Source of the DNA: Russula earlei
Taxonomy: Eukaryota > Basidiomycota > Agaricomycetes > Russulales > Russulaceae
DNA length: 58,587 bases
Assembly (NCBI GenBank): GCA_025769875.1
Contig: JAGFNK010000332.1
Location: forward strand, 1 to 58,587
Direction: 5' to 3'
The notes beneath the pieces are model-generated. The model made no database searches. It was given only the letters and a program-made list of their open reading frames with translations, and was not told the origin of the DNA. The position numbers and the translations under genes are program-made. How positions within the stretch are numbered: the stretch's first letter is position 1; each line of letters opens with the position of its first letter. Shown here piece after piece: positions 10,137 through 22,610 of the stretch.

Positions 10137-12337
10137 TTATTCTGCCGCCGTTGCATTTGCCTTTGCCCAGTACAGCCCATTCGGCCACTCATACTCTGCG
10201 ATGCTCGACTTGTGCATCTCGATGCTATAGGTGGGGCGTGGCTTGAGTAAGAGTCTCCTGAGGCGCTGGTACAAAACGTAACCTATATCCCTCAGCAGGG
10301 TTGTCTGGTACGTTGTATCGTCCTCTCTCGTTGATCGAGCATGGGTAAAGGAAGTGCTCATGCAGGTGATCCAGATATTCCAGAACATTGTGCTCCATGG
10401 TTCCCGAGACGGCGATATAATCAATCAAGCTTCCAGGCGATTCGCCGTTAACCTCAACGTCTCGGGTGAAGTGGTAATCCTCGCCTCAAGTGGATCACAT
10501 ATTCGCAGAGCCCGACGCCACCAGCATGCGGGCAGACCGGCACCCCAAATCTAAACGGCTCAGCACATTGGAAAAGGCGAAATGAGTATGCCAGGACCAA
10601 GGTCCACTCACTTTGCGGCCATAAAGAGAACGCTGAGCACCTCGCTGACGCCAGCGAGACGACACGAGTCGATCTGGCAGACGTCTATCGCGTTTGCCTG
10701 GAAGAGCTGTTTAAACACCATCCGGTTGTGTGCATGCTCGCCTGTTGCGACCCCTATCCCATGCTGTTTCAATGCGCGACGGATGGTCGCGTGCCCAAGG
10801 ATGTCATCCGGTGCGGTGGGCTCCTCGATGAACCTAGCCAAGGGCAACCCGCACCCCGCGCGCAAGCCGCCAGTCAGCTTCTTGAGTCCATGCACTTTGA
10901 CTTAACCCTTGCTCGCGGCAGAAGAGAAAAATGACAAAACCTCCCTCCGCATGTACGCACCAGGGTTTGATCTCTGCAAGCGAAGACACGTAATCGATCG
11001 CCTGCTGCACGTCCCACACCTGGTTCGCATCGATCATGAGCACCGCACCGGTCGGGCCCGCATTCTTCGCGGCAAGCGCAGGGCTGTCTTGGAGGCGAGT
11101 CCTTTCGGCTCCGTCCGGGAGGTACTGCGGCTCGTCGATGATCGAGCGAATCAGCCTGCAACGGCGTAGGTCGTCCGCAAGGTCTGAGCCCACTTTCATT
11201 TTGAAGTGGTTGAAGCCGGCACGGATGGCATCCCTTGTCAATCGGGCTATCTTCTCATCGGAGTACCCTGGCGACCGAAAGAAAACAGGGCGTCAGAGAT
11301 CAACTGCTGTTCCACGTCGAGTGATCCATCGAGATGACCTAGCCAGCCTACAGACGTCACATAGGCGGGGTATCTGCATGCCATCATCATGACTTATGAA
11401 CGCGCAACGGCAATGGTCTCAACCGCCCTTACCCTTGCGAACGAACGATGGCCTCGCGCTCCTTCTTCGTCGCCTCTTTCGCCTTGAGTATCGCAAGCGC
11501 TTCGTCTGGCGTAATCGCATCAGTGATATACCGGAACGTGGCGGACTTCACCAGCTCCTCCTGTAGACCAGGAAGTACGGTTTGTAAGAGAAATGATAAC
11601 ATGTCGCCATGTCATCCGGGCGTACCGGGGTCATGTCTACGAGAAGCTGCCAGAGGGGCTTTTGGCGAGCCCTCGCGTACAGATCCCAGAGCGCGTTATC
11701 CACAGCGCCGGTCGCAATATGAATGACACCCTTCTCGGGGCCGATCCTACGATGTTCGTCGTGAAGCCCAGCATCTGACGAAGTGGAGAAAGAGGCGCAC
11801 CACCGAAGCTGTGAGTCGGAGACGAGGTGATCCCATGCCTTCCCCATATCAGCAAACAACGATTCGATCTCTTTGCCCAAAAGGCGGCTGGCAACTGCCT
11901 TGATCGCTTGACAAACCTATAGAACGGGACGATGTCATTCCCATTCCTCTCTCCCTCCCACACACACTCTCTCAACGCTCAGGCACGCATTCAACTGGTC
12001 GTCGAAGTATTTTTGCCCCGAGTCGCAAGAAACTCACGATGTCGTTTCCGCGTCCGATAGTGAAAGTCATGCCGTGTCCAACGAGGTTTGAATCGGTGTA
12101 CAGCGACACATACGCAGACGAGTAATCGCAGTCGGTATTCCTGCCCCAAACATTCCAGTCGAAGAGTAAGCACTGGCAGCCACCGTTGTTCATGCATGCA
12201 CAACAAACGGACATCGCATCGGAGCCATCGCCGGTCAAAGACGTGGGAAACCTGACATCTGAGAATCAAGTCAGCCCGCCTCGTTCCCCTGCAAAGTCGA
12301 GTATACCATGTGTCTCAAAATGGGATATTTTGACCAT
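10137..12337 (-). CDS. L-fuconate dehydratase-like enolase-superfamily enzyme
   Basis: Translation starts at ATG 12337 ([10 protein letters not shown]) and splices into [17 protein letters not shown], then [13 protein letters not shown]. Later segments are [37 protein letters not shown] and HFKMKVG with the KxK base. Metal ligands follow in [20 protein letters not shown] and [11 protein letters not shown], then CQIDSCR and the catalytic His in [14 protein letters not shown]. It ends [10 protein letters not shown] and, after a 58-base intron, [10 protein letters not shown], stopping at 10137. All active-site residues of the mandelate racemase subgroup are kept. The family dehydrates L-fuconate (ENOSF1/FUCD) or L-galactonate (fungal Lgd1 in pectin breakdown). 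The [11 protein letters not shown] motif favours the fuconate type, but substrate choice is inference. The protein acts in sugar-acid catabolism, probably in the cytosol. Confidence 0.9.
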
Positions 12338-12603
12338 CGTCTCGACAGATTGGTGAACGGAAAAGAAACGAAATACGGCGGTGGCGGTAAAAAAATGTTA
12401 TTCAATACGGCTAGGCCCTGGGCGGGGATGTTCGTGACCTCACGATTAGTTACGAGTTACGACATAACGGGCACCCCGGACCGTGATGAAACTGACTCAT
12501 ACTGATATCTTGCATGGATTATATTGCTGTCTCCAGTATAAGGATAGCAAAATGCGATGGCAACACATGAATGTCCAGATTGACGTATAATTTTAGAAAA
12601 AGG

Positions 12604-13749
12604 CTACATGTCCGATCCTCGTCTACGAGAGATTGGATGGCCCAGCATTGTGGTACCAGCGTGGGGGAATAACTTCAGTCGTGGCGGCGGGCGATTCAGC
12701 GCAGACTCAGATATGAGGCTCGTACTGCTAGAGTCGCCACCTAACCCGTACGTTGATGATCGCGTCGGGGAGCGTGGTGAGAGAGGGTGCGCCCTCGACG
12801 GGGAGAGTGACGGGAGACCGGGCGAAGGGGAGGCGATGATGCCCTCGGCACCTCGTGACGACGACCGGCGCAATAAGGGCACGGAGCCGAATATAGAGCG
12901 GAAGAGCGAGGAGCGGGAGCGGTGTGCCGAAGGCGTGAACGATGGAGCCGACGGCGAGGTGACGGTGTCTAGAAAAGAAAGCATGACGGCGCGACTTGAG
13001 TACGAGCGCTTGCGCTACACGGTCAAGCTAAGAGACGCACCGGATGTGGGAAGCGTGTTGTCGTTGGCGCTCAGGCTCAGGAAAAGGAACAGCGGAGTGA
13101 GCCAGACGCAGATGCCAAAGAAGGTCGCCATGTCTCCGAACGTGGGCGGCTTCACCACGGGCCCGCCGCGATACGCCTGGTGTGCCGCCTGACGTGCCTC
13201 ATGCGTAAGGCGTGCGAAATGGAAGAACCACATAAAATGGTCGGTGACGACGAGGATGCATGACGCGATGAATGATCGGGAGGTGAGAGAGATGACAGGC
13301 CACGCATCAGAGAAGTTTTGAAGGTATACGACGTGGCAAAGGATGGAAAATGCGATCTTGTAAGGCGGGAGGCCATCCGTGAATGCAAGCAAGACGTGCA
13401 TCGAGATTATGGCCTGGAGCAATAGTACGTGTGGGCTGAGCGCGCGCCAAGTTCTACTGCGGAGACGCTGACGTACGTATATGCACTTCTTTCCGACTAC
13501 TTTTGCGAGTTTCGTGTGCTCTTCTATCAATTCTGAGACCCAGAGCAGCCCGCTAGCTGTTGTGATGATGCGTTAAGGAGGGGTAGGAACCCAGGTTCAT
13601 GCGGCGCACCGAGAGAGAGCGTGACAAACATGAAGGCCGCTACCGCCGCGACATAGCTAAGTGAGCGGGAATGGGGTGGGAACAGTCAGTATTGGGACGA
13701 CAAATGGCCTAGAATGGCGCGCAGACCTTGATAGATGCAAAACTTCCAT
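12604..13749 (-). CDS. SVP26: Svp26/TEX261 ER-to-Golgi cargo adaptor
   Basis: The short first exon (ATG 13749, MEVLHLSS) joins through three introns to YVAAVAAFMFVTLSL, ASGLLWVSELIEEHTKLAKV, HVLLAFTDGLPPYKIAFS and VVYLQNFSDAWPVISLTS. FIASCILVVTDHFMWFFHFA and MATFFGICVWLTPLFLFLSL follow, then SANDNTLP. The layout matches Svp26/TEX261: four hydrophobic segments, the ELIEE motif after the first, and the SA.(D/E)N.LP motif after the last. In yeast the protein loads mannosyltransferases such as Ktr3 and Mnn2 into COPII vesicles. The last exon gives a tail of about 125 Ser/Pro/Arg-rich residues, longer than in animal homologues and cytosolic by prediction. Residues near HEARQAAHQAYRGGP form an insertion in the third loop. 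Confidence 0.88.
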
Positions 13750-14959
13750 CTCCAGACGCAAGGATCAACTCAGGGTCGCATCAGGTGTCCTCAAAGGCGT
13801 GCGTGCGGTACGGTGCGGTCACGGCCTTGATCAAAGACAAGTGGCGGTCCGAGTCATCCGGCCGCCCGGGAGGCAACGCACAGCCATATCGCAACTCAGC
13901 TTGGCGTCCTCAAGTTCAAGTTCACGGACAGCCCATCCGCATCGCGGCCTTTTTGGAGCCAATTGACGGAAGAAGACTCGATCTGGGTTTCTCTGGTCCT
14001 GCGGGCTCTGCCAGCGGCGCCTTTGGACACGTCACAGACGAACGGACTTCTCGTATTCGGGATTCGGAAAGTTGGCGGAATCGGGAGGCTGACCTGCCCC
14101 CCAAGGTGACATCGGTCTGACACGCCCCACGCCAGCATTCACGATACGATGTTATAACATCGATGAGCGAAAATATCCACAGTGTTTGCCATTGCCGCGG
14201 ACTATGGTATCTCCTCCGGGTCTAGGTACCGGGGCATTTCCCTTATAGTATGGCGTCGTTCCGTGCCGTCAAGTGAACTGACCTCGCAACGCCGCATGCA
14301 TACTTCCTACGCGCCAATGGGCAGCCCGGCAGCAGTCAAGATCCATCAGATTGACGCCGACCGATGCAAGTACCTGCTCCAATCAAGACGTGCTCGGTCA
14401 GTGGCCTTTATCTCTCACTCGAGCTTCCCATCCTGACACCAATAGGGATTGAGCGCATTCATGAAACGTATTGCACTGTGTCATTTATGAGGTATATCCT
14501 TCCCCCAGAACACAAATATCCCCGTAATCTGGCATGTGCGCGTCCGTGTGAAGGCTTACCTCGCCGCGAGGCCTGGACCCACAAGCACAGATGACGACAG
14601 TGTGGACAACCTCATTGCCGTTTCTGGTTACCCCGGCATCAATAAATCCATCCCTGCCACTCACGAACCAAATACATAGGAAAGCCGCGAGTGATCCGTT
14701 CCCCCCCCTGTTGTCTCAGTCCCAGGTTACTTTTGTGATAATAATCGAAGCCCCCCCCCCCCCTTTTTTTCCGGTTTCCCTCCACAACAGCCAGCTTTGC
14801 GCAGCTGACGTGACGTCCGAAAGCATGCATGCTTGATGCGTCGGCACCGCCTGATTTCATGTATTCCGGTCTTGATGCTCTGACAAAACGATCAACTATC
14901 ATTGACCGAACATGATCAAGCTTCAGTGTACGTGACATACAACGGGCACCTCACCTCCA
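13750..14959. other. Intergenic stretch upstream of SVP26
   Basis: No gene is recognised. A C-run followed by a T-run lies at about 14749-14768. Several open frames of 60-130 codons occur on both strands without domain patterns. The region includes the SVP26 promoter and the 3' flank of the methyltransferase gene. Confidence 0.35.
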
Positions 14960-15723
14960 TCAAAACACGCCCGGGATTACTCGGTAAGGTACTCTAGCCG
15001 CCCATGCATCCCACTCGGCTCCAAACTGCTTCTTCAAGAGTACATCCTCCGTCGAGGCACGCACAAGGATGCTCGCGAGCACGTATATCTCCATCGCACA
15101 CCAGCACATGGCATACGCCTTCCCTGATAGTGTGCCCAGCCACCCCGCTCGTGCCCACCACGAGCCGGGGCCAAAGTGCACAACAAGCGTGCCCACGACG
15201 CCGAGAACGACGCCGGTGTAGCTCGGATGCCGCACGAATCCGTACTGGCCCTTCCGTCACCAGCCGGTGATTCGAGCGCAGGGTGAGCTCAAACGTAAAG
15301 AGAGAACCAAGCGTCCTGTAACACGCCAGGCGTAGCGCCCCACTCGCTGCCGTCATCAAGCACCCGAGTACGAATACTATGGGCATCGTCCCAGGCTGCA
15401 TCAGCGTCGTTGGTGTGCGAAAGAAGGAGAAGATGCCCAGATGACGGAGATGGCGATACGGCGGACACACAAGCGACGAGCTCCGCGAGGAGGCTCGCGA
15501 GGACAGAACACTGCACATACGTTGGTACGCTGCGCGGACAGCGGTCGGCGGTACATACCTTCCATACGAGCGCGTGTACGCGTACGACGCTGCCAAACGA
15601 GCGTTCTACACCCCCAGACTTGACGCGTTCCTGTGCACGCGGTGGCGGCTGTGGCGGGGTGAGGGAGTACCACGCGCCGACCGCAGCGACCAGGATGAGT
15701 GGGATTTTCAGAACCGATGACAT
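14960..15723 (-). CDS. STE14: Protein-S-isoprenylcysteine O-methyltransferase (ICMT/Ste14), frameshifted as read
   Basis: Start ATG 15723 (MSSVLKIPLILVAAVGAW). After the first exon (…VRVHALVWK) and two introns the protein continues SVLASLLAELVAC, PGTMPIVFVLGC, SGALRLACYRTLGSLFTFEL and NHRLVTEGP. It then continues YGFVRHPSYTGVVLG, ASILVRASTEDVLLKKQFG and the C-terminal EWDAWAARVPYRVIPGVF, where E-(Y/W)-x(4)-VPYR is typical. The enzyme methylates the prenylated C-terminal cysteine of CAAX proteins (Ras, Rho, mating pheromone) in the ER membrane. Between EGP and YGFVRHP (15243-15250) the frame shifts by one base, and no intron can explain it because the gap is too small. Either the base is a sequencing or assembly error or this allele is broken. 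Everything else is intact. Confidence 0.85.
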
Positions 15724-16549
15724 GTGCGCGCGCGGTGCAGATGCGGAGAAACGGAGGGGAACAGATAAACTGAGACGAAGGTGGTGGGGATTCGGGGCTA
15801 TTCGACGGAGCGAATACGTGCGCGCACAGAAACAAACTGGGGGGATGGTCCAGCAGGGAGGACGTCCATTTAACTTTTTATTTTCCCCGGGCAGTGAAAG
15901 CCTGCCTGATGAAACCTGGCAGACGCAGACGACCATTCGGTAAGCTCCGCGGCTCATGATCCGTCCTACAGGTTCTTGCTGGGACACGGGAGTCATCCTG
16001 AGGGCGAAATGGAGATCTGGCTGCCCGTTTCGAGATTTGCATCACCGATCCCGATTCCGGCTACGGCACCATTCTTTTTTTTTTTAATTTCCAGGGCGCC
16101 GGCGGGAGGGTGGAGGGGGGCACCCTGGTAAACGAGGCAGGTCGGTTTCCTTAGATAAACGAAAACTGTTCTTTTTTTTTTTTCCTGAGGAAAATGGGGC
16201 AGTATCTACGCGTGTACTATGCACGCGCGCAAATAGCGAGGCGCGAGGCGTGAGGTTCAGATGGCCCGCATAGCATGTTGCGTTGCTGAAAAGAGCGCGC
16301 ACGAGGCGTTTCGAGAGAAGCGCCCGTTTGGGGGGGGAAGGGGCGTCCTTTCGGCGAAGGGTTTCTTTTCTTTTTTAATTTTATAATAATTTGCAGACCG
16401 TGACGGGCCTCGCCGTTCCTGCGCACGCCTTCCCTTGATGGCCGCGGACAGCCAACCACGCAAGCTATGCTATGACCAGAGGGTAAGGACGGGAGAAAAA
16501 CGTTCGGCGGTGTAACGCTCGGACCGGACCGGATGGGATTGGAATATTG

Positions 16550-16596
16550 GAGCCCGTGAGGGAGGATGAGGACTAATTAGAGCCCGTGAGGGAGGG
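16550..16596. repeat. Two-copy direct repeat GAGCCCGTGAGGGAGG, period 30
   Basis: The unit GAGCCCGTGAGGGAGG occurs at 16550 and again at 16580. It is short and non-coding, possibly a remnant of a larger repeat. Confidence 0.7.
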
Positions 16597-16656
16597 AGGA
16601 CTGAAACCCGCCTGCCACGTGTATTACATAATAAGAGCAAATATTTTGATCTCTTC

Positions 16657-16690
16657 CTCCATTCCAACCCGAACTCCATTCCAACCCGAC
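16657..16690. repeat. Two-copy tandem repeat, 17-bp unit
   Basis: CTCCATTCCAACCCGAA is followed directly by CTCCATTCCAACCCGAC. Confidence 0.75.
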
Positions 16691-17427
16691 CGTAACCGTA
16701 TGAGACTGTCCTTGGTCATTGTCATCCTCAGCCGATAACGTCGGGTTTCCTTGGCTATCAAAAAGTAAATCACTCCGCAGCGCGTGCCGCACACCCATAA
16801 GTACAGTACTGTATTGTGTATCTTACAAAATACAGTAAATTTAAAGTGTTGTTTGTCGCGTGCTGGTTTTGGAGCCTGGGATCGATTGATTCACCCAGAT
16901 TTTGGCAAGGGTCATCCATTCCTGATCGCCGCTCGTACTGGTGAGTGTATCCGGGGATACTTGTCGTTGTTATGTGGTCTCATCGTATCTCCGAATGCAC
17001 TAATAGGGACATGTGCCCCCTCGGTGGCACGTTTAATGCATCGTCACAAGGTGTAAATGCCGTACCGCTCGGTGATAGGTACCCTCACATTATCATTCAT
17101 GTCTTTATCTCCATAACGGTCTTGTCAAACGTTCGCCGCGGACTCACTTGCACTGTTCTCCATAGGAAGTCGATCAAAAACTACAAAAAACATGTCAGGT
17201 GGGCGACACCAAGAACATGCGCTGGAGAAGGCTAGTGGGAAGAGAATCCCTCGTACGGTTCCGGTTCCCGAAAAAACCCGAGAGGAATGGACGGATTACA
17301 CCCAAATGTTAAGGCCGCAAAATTCCCCACTCCAACAATAATAACGTTGAAATAGGAGCAGGCCGCGTTCGAGTCCAAATCCGAATACGCATCTCGCTCG
17401 CTTGTAGCTCCGGCCATCGGCGGCAGT

Positions 17428-19106
17428 TTAAAGTAGGAACCCTCTAATTGCGCCACCGACGTTCTGTTCATCCAGTAGGAATGTGTCGTGGCCCCACACA
17501 CCGCCGAGCTCATAGTAGCTCACGTGTGAATTGCCAGTCATCCGCAGCGCGTCCGCGAGCTCGCGTTGCTGATCTACCGGAAACAAGATGTCCGACTGCA
17601 CACCGAGGATGAGAATCGGTGTGTGGGCGAGTGGACGCAAACCGGCGGCGAGTGCTGGCAGGTGCGGCGCGGGGTTAGCCGGCGGTGGATGGAGACGCGC
17701 CTGCACAGAAGGTTTTGTTGGCGGCGGCGTGGAGCCGATTGGCGAGAGCCCTAGTTCGACCAGAGAAGACTCCGTCATATCGAATAGATCCATTGCCTTT
17801 GAGATGTAAATCAAGGAGTTCGCGTCGTACTTAAGGCAGAATTGTTCTCCCTGTTTAGTGAGGATTTGCATTTGAGTTGACCTTATTGGGAAGACGGTGG
17901 ATACGCACTTGGTAATCGAGATAAGTCTCAATTAGAAAGTCTGCGCACAGTGCCGGTGTTCGTTGCTCGGCTGTCTCGGGGAATGCTTGTAACTGCCGAC
18001 CAAAACGGATGTCCCACTCAGGCCCTGAGCGGTAGGTTATAGTCGCGATCTCTTCAAGGGGGCATCAGAAACGCGCGTCAACGGGGCAATAAAACGTAGT
18101 CGAGGTTACTTACGGCGTGCGAGCTTGAGACCTGTATGTGGTGGCAGGCGGTCATAATAGAACCCACCATTCCAGTTAGGATCAGCCATCAAAACTGCAA
18201 TGATGATTGTGTTATGGACAAGTGGATTCGATTTGAGGCACACATACCACTCCGCTGAGCGAACCTCATGGCAATACTCGACGGACTGCTGCGCGCCGTG
18301 CCGCTAATGCTGACAACTTTACCAACACGTCCAGGGAACATCCAACCGGCGGCAAGGCTCTGCATAGCGCCCATGGAAGATCCGACACTCGCGTAGAGCT
18401 TCTCGAGTCCGAGGTGATCGAGTAGGGCGTACTGCGCTCTGACCATATCGAAGATGCTGATTACGGGAAAGGTCGTCGCGTAAGGTTCGCTTGTGGCTGG
18501 GTCAATAGAAGAGGGTCCAGTCGTGCCATAGCATCCACCAAGCACATTCGTGCATATGACGAAAAACTGACTGGTATCTAATGCGCGCCCTGGGCCGACG
18601 AACTTTTCCCACCACCCAGGCGCCGGATTTTCACGTGTCGAGGCCGCATGGGAAGACGCGGAGAGCCCGGTATGCAGCAGTATCGCATTGTCTCGCGCAG
18701 GCGAAAGCGTCCCCCAAGTCTCGTAGGCGATGTCAAGCTCAGGCAGGGGCGTGTCGGAGTACGTGAGCCGGAAGGGTTCCGCGTGGTGGTACGTCTGATA
18801 GGTCGACGGTGAGGGACGCGCATACGGAGGCTCCGGGCCGGAGGACGAGGGGTCGGGGGACGAGGACGATTGGGACTCGCGCTGCGATAGGATGCGACTT
18901 TCGCGCGCTGCATGCTGGGCGACGCAGGGAAAGGACGGTAAGGAGCGGCGCGGCGTGGATGCAAGGCCATTGGGCTGGAGAGCAGGTTTGAGGCGCTGGT
19001 TACTGGATGTTGATGAGCGGGCATGTCCGATTCTGGGATTCGCAATGGCCGCGGCCGCACGGAGATGAGGATGTTGAAAAAATGACTTGGAATACCGATT
19101 GAGCAT
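17428..19106 (-). CDS. cys2: Serine/homoserine O-acyltransferase (Cys2/Met2-type alpha/beta hydrolase), probably mitochondrial
   Basis: Start ATG 19106 ([10 protein letters not shown]). The first ~60 residues are rich in Arg, Ser and Ala and poor in acid, like a mitochondrial presequence. Then come [60 protein letters not shown] and the nucleophile elbow [11 protein letters not shown]. Later exons give [32 protein letters not shown] and [18 protein letters not shown]. The acid is in [10 protein letters not shown] and the His in WGHDTFLLD. This is the homoserine acetyltransferase fold. The pattern ENPAPGWW…[17 protein letters not shown] matches the fungal Cys2/CysA subgroup, described as serine O-succinyltransferase in cysteine synthesis. 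An insertion of about 40 Pro-rich residues precedes the Asp motif. Substrate choice, acyl-succinyl or acetyl, is not readable here. Confidence 0.85.
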
Positions 19107-19492
19107 GTTTAGTCTAGACAATTAACCTTGGGCCAGGTTGCAGGCGGGCAGTTACCGTGGTCGCACACGTCGCGGTCGCCAGAGCAGCGCTGAGTAAAAG
19201 AGGGACGTTCGTAAGCCGTAAACCATCTTCCTTCATCATCATCAGCAGACGCTCAGGGCTCAGGGGCCTCTGCAGGATGCTGTGATCGTGGGTTCCGATG
19301 TCGCAATCGCAACGCAAGAACTGCTAATATCGAATCACGTGATGTTTATCGTCTGCTTTACAATCAGAGCTATAAAAACATCCACTTCCGCCGAAACAAC
19401 AAGCTTGGGGCCCACCCTTGCCCAAGACCACGACATTGCCATATCATCTCGTACACACACACAGCTCTTGACATGTCCGTACAATGCCCGAC
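19107..19492. other. Intergenic stretch between cys2-like gene and transporter gene
   Basis: Non-coding as far as I can see. It is the promoter of the cys2-like gene and the 3' flank of the transporter gene, which lie head to tail on the minus strand. Confidence 0.4.
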
Positions 19493-22400
19493 TCAGGACG
19501 GTGTCTTCACACACCGGTCGTAATTTCCTTTCTGATTCGCGCCCCACCACTGAGGGAACGGGTGCGACATTCCTACCAATCCCCCCACTATGAGGCCCAA
19601 GATGGATACCATGATCGCTGATCCGCCATCGAGCGCTGTGCAATAATCATCTCAGTCCAACATCAGATATATACTCCGATGAAGGATACGCACCCCCACC
19701 GAGGATGTAGTTATATCTCGCAAACCACCTGGGGTGGCGCGTGCGAAGGAACCACTGCGAGATCCATGCAACAGCAAAGTACATCGTGAGAGGCGAGTTT
19801 ATACCGGAACCGAGAATGCCCATAAACCAACTGCGTGGCGACGGGGTGTCGTTAGCGTCGGCATATCGATCAATCCGAGTGAAACCCACAGGATGATGGG
19901 CGTGTACAAGTAATCGGCACGCAGTTTAGGATAGTACCGGTGGATTATCCAGAAGGGGATGGGAACAAGGAAGCCAAGGCCAGATGCCCACAGGACCCAC
20001 TGGTAGCGCTTACCAGAGGTGAAGAGCTCATGCCCGAGCCCGCCCAAGACGATAGACTCCCAGTTGAATTGCCGCAGTTTTTGGCCAGACCATATATCGG
20101 TGCCATCAACTGATAGCAGGGTTGCGGCTTGATGAGTGAGAATAGACTTTGACATGACTAGGCAATCATCAATGCCGTGGTGGGTATAAACCAACTGAAC
20201 ACCTACCGCTATTAAGATTTGTCCCAATAAATGTGCCTGAGAGTTGGGCGACGAACGCTGCCATGGGCGAAAGTTTTGTGTCTGATGCGTGTCGAGATGA
20301 GAGACGACACATGGGATAGGGCAGCACGAACATACATTGGGCGATCTTCAGGTTTCTTAGGTAAAGCTCCCCCTGGTTGACCGAATCTATTTTGTAAGAG
20401 GTTAAGCGATGGATGGTGCATGAGGATCAACGGGAGTAGCTCACTATGGCAAAAGAGCACGAAGAACATGTTCGCTATTGGCTTTCCTGGGAGTAAGAGA
20501 CCTCCAATCACCTGAGCTAAAGGTTTGGTGATTAACGTTATGCCCGTCATGGCAGAAAGCGCCCCGAAGAACAAAAGGAAGACGGCCGCCAGTAAAACGG
20601 ACACGAGGAGGCCCCACCTGCAATCCAGAGGAGAGGTATATGTATATCAGTATCGATCACCTTTTTCTTTTCACGAGACACACCATGGGAGCATTGTTGA
20701 GCCCTTGTAGAGGAACGCCGCCGCGAGAATGAAACACTCCAGGAGCGATATGACATATATGGCATTCGGGACTTCCCGATACTGAGCACTTGCTTGTGAA
20801 TGCGTCTCCAGGCCGCTATAAAGGAATAGCGTACCTTGAGCATTTCCCGGTAGTGAGGGTCTATGTCCGCATCTGCAGGAGCCTCTCGTTTACCAGGCTT
20901 CCAGAATCTCCAGTTGAATCCGTCCTGCATTTTCTTTAGCGAATCCCTGCTCATCCAGCTCCATGCTAAACGAAGGTCGTCACGATTCCAGAGCAAAAGG
21001 TGAGTGAAAGTCGCTGCTAAACCCATGTTAACGGCCAGAAAAGAGGCGACCCATGTGGCAGCATAATAAGGGAGCCCTTGATTCGCCAGTAGAGTCGGAT
21101 CGATTTCGTGCTTGTCGTTAAGAATGAGAGTCTGGTTGTAGAGCGTACCGTTCTCGTAGAACAAGTCTTGGGAAAGCTGTCAACGCATCTAAGTGCGGTT
21201 GATCCAATCACCGATTTTCTACCTACAAATGGGAGGTTCTTGGAAGACCAGAAATCGTTATAGTACACAGCAAGGAGGGTAATTCTGCCAAAACAAATCA
21301 ACGTGTGATTATAGATGAGATGGTCGGGCATTACATGCAGAAAAAATATCCGATCAGAGCGGAAACCTAGGACACACATGTGAGCGTTAGTATAAATGGT
21401 TAATATTAAATTAATACCTGTGTTCGTAGCGGGATGGCGAATGGGTTCCAGGTAGCAGAAATGTATTGCCAGTCAAAACTCAAGGAGAGAAAACCTAGTC
21501 CTTCATTGCCATTGGTTCCGCCAAACAAGTGGGTGAAATCTGGAGAGGTAGGGTTTGCAAGACAAAATACCGAGAAACCGGTGAGTAGAGGAAAGATCCA
21601 TTCCGGGAAAAGCTCCCATGTGAAGATTCTACACCATGTCAGCAAGAAAGAAGTCGCGGTAAGCTGATTGGGGAAGACGTACGCGAGGACTGCAATATAG
21701 AACAACCGCCGTTGCTTATGATTTGTGAATTTATTCGCTCTGCTTTCATGGAAGGCACCAAGTGTTGAAACTACGGGAAGGACGCTGGGGTATAGCATCT
21801 TTGAGGGATACACAAGAATCGCTAGACACAAACAATATTCAGTTGGCACACCTCCATGAGGTATGTCAAAAAGCTGACGAGTCATAAGGCCCGCAATGAA
21901 GTAACCAAGGAACTGATTTGATGTAACAAGGAACAGAGATGCAACTTTGTTTGGCACAATCTTGTAGAATAGCGATTGGATAGCAATAACCTCTGTTGCC
22001 ATTGCTGAAGTCGCACCCGCACTTGCCATTATGACTATGAATGCATTCTCCTTCTTGTTAAAAGGACACTGCAAAACGACACATTCGCAGGGCCAGGGAT
22101 TGAGAGGCAGGAGAGACATACTGGGTTCAGATAGCGGAACCATCCGGAGCGAGGAATGACAACTTGCATTGATACACCTAACATGTAACTGCTGATAGCT
22201 AAAACCATAGTTTTGAACACAATCGTTTGCTTCTCGGGGCATTAGTTATGGTTCGTGGTCAGGGGAGTTACTCACTGGTTTGAAGTAGTCCATTTCCGCT
22301 GTTGAGAAAAGTAAGCTAGCAGAGTTTCCAACCGCGAAGGCTGATATTTACCGATGGCGCCTCCAAACGCTGCCAGGCCAGTTCCGATAAAAATCGAGCG

Positions 22401-22610
22401 AAACGTGTAAGGACTCAACGACGGGTCATCGTCGACTGGGATAACATGCGTGACGAGGTCTCGCTCATTTCGGAGTACATCAGTGATATCACAGTCCGAT
22501 AGCTCTTTAACGAGGATATCATGATCCTCCTTTGAGAGGATATCTGAGACATCCGGTCCCTGCTTGCGGAGAGACGGCTGTGATTCCAGAATCAAGTCCA
22601 CGGTAGCCAT
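19493..22610 (-). CDS. Oligopeptide transporter, OPT family
   Basis: Start ATG 22610 (MATVDLILESQPSLRKQG). An acidic cytosolic N-terminus leads to DDDPSLSPYTFRSIFIGTGL, the OPT signature before the first helix. Further exons give NKKENAFIVIMASAGATSA, IPHGGVPTEYCLCLAILVYP, PLLTGFSVFCLANPTSPDF with FGGTNGNEGLGFLS, and DWQYISATWNPFAIPL, then LAVNMGLAATFTHLLLWN. The last exons run NYILGGG and ALDGGSAIMVSILGL, ending FPQWWGANQ, where W(W)GN/GANQ near the end is usual. The family carries proton-coupled tetra- to hexapeptides or glutathione-like substrates across the plasma membrane, with 12-16 helices. Many short exons were joined by eye, and I saw no frameshift. The substrate is unknown. Confidence 0.85.

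Larger units (their letters stand above)
15724..17427. other. Intergenic stretch with homopolymers and short tandem repeats
   Basis: No recognisable gene. It holds T-runs near 16074-16085 and 16171-16183, a G-run near 16330, and the two short direct repeats listed separately. The frames in 16084-16460 are low-complexity and on balance non-coding. Confidence 0.35.

Noticed and set aside
10137..10260. Apparent early stop in the dehydratase (ending ATPHL)
   Set aside because: A 58-base intron from GTTACG to CTATAG restores [10 protein letters not shown] and an ending at 10137, which matches the family better.
14749..14768. C/T homopolymer tract as a regulatory element
   Set aside because: A plain pyrimidine run with no partner motif; likely slippage-prone low complexity.
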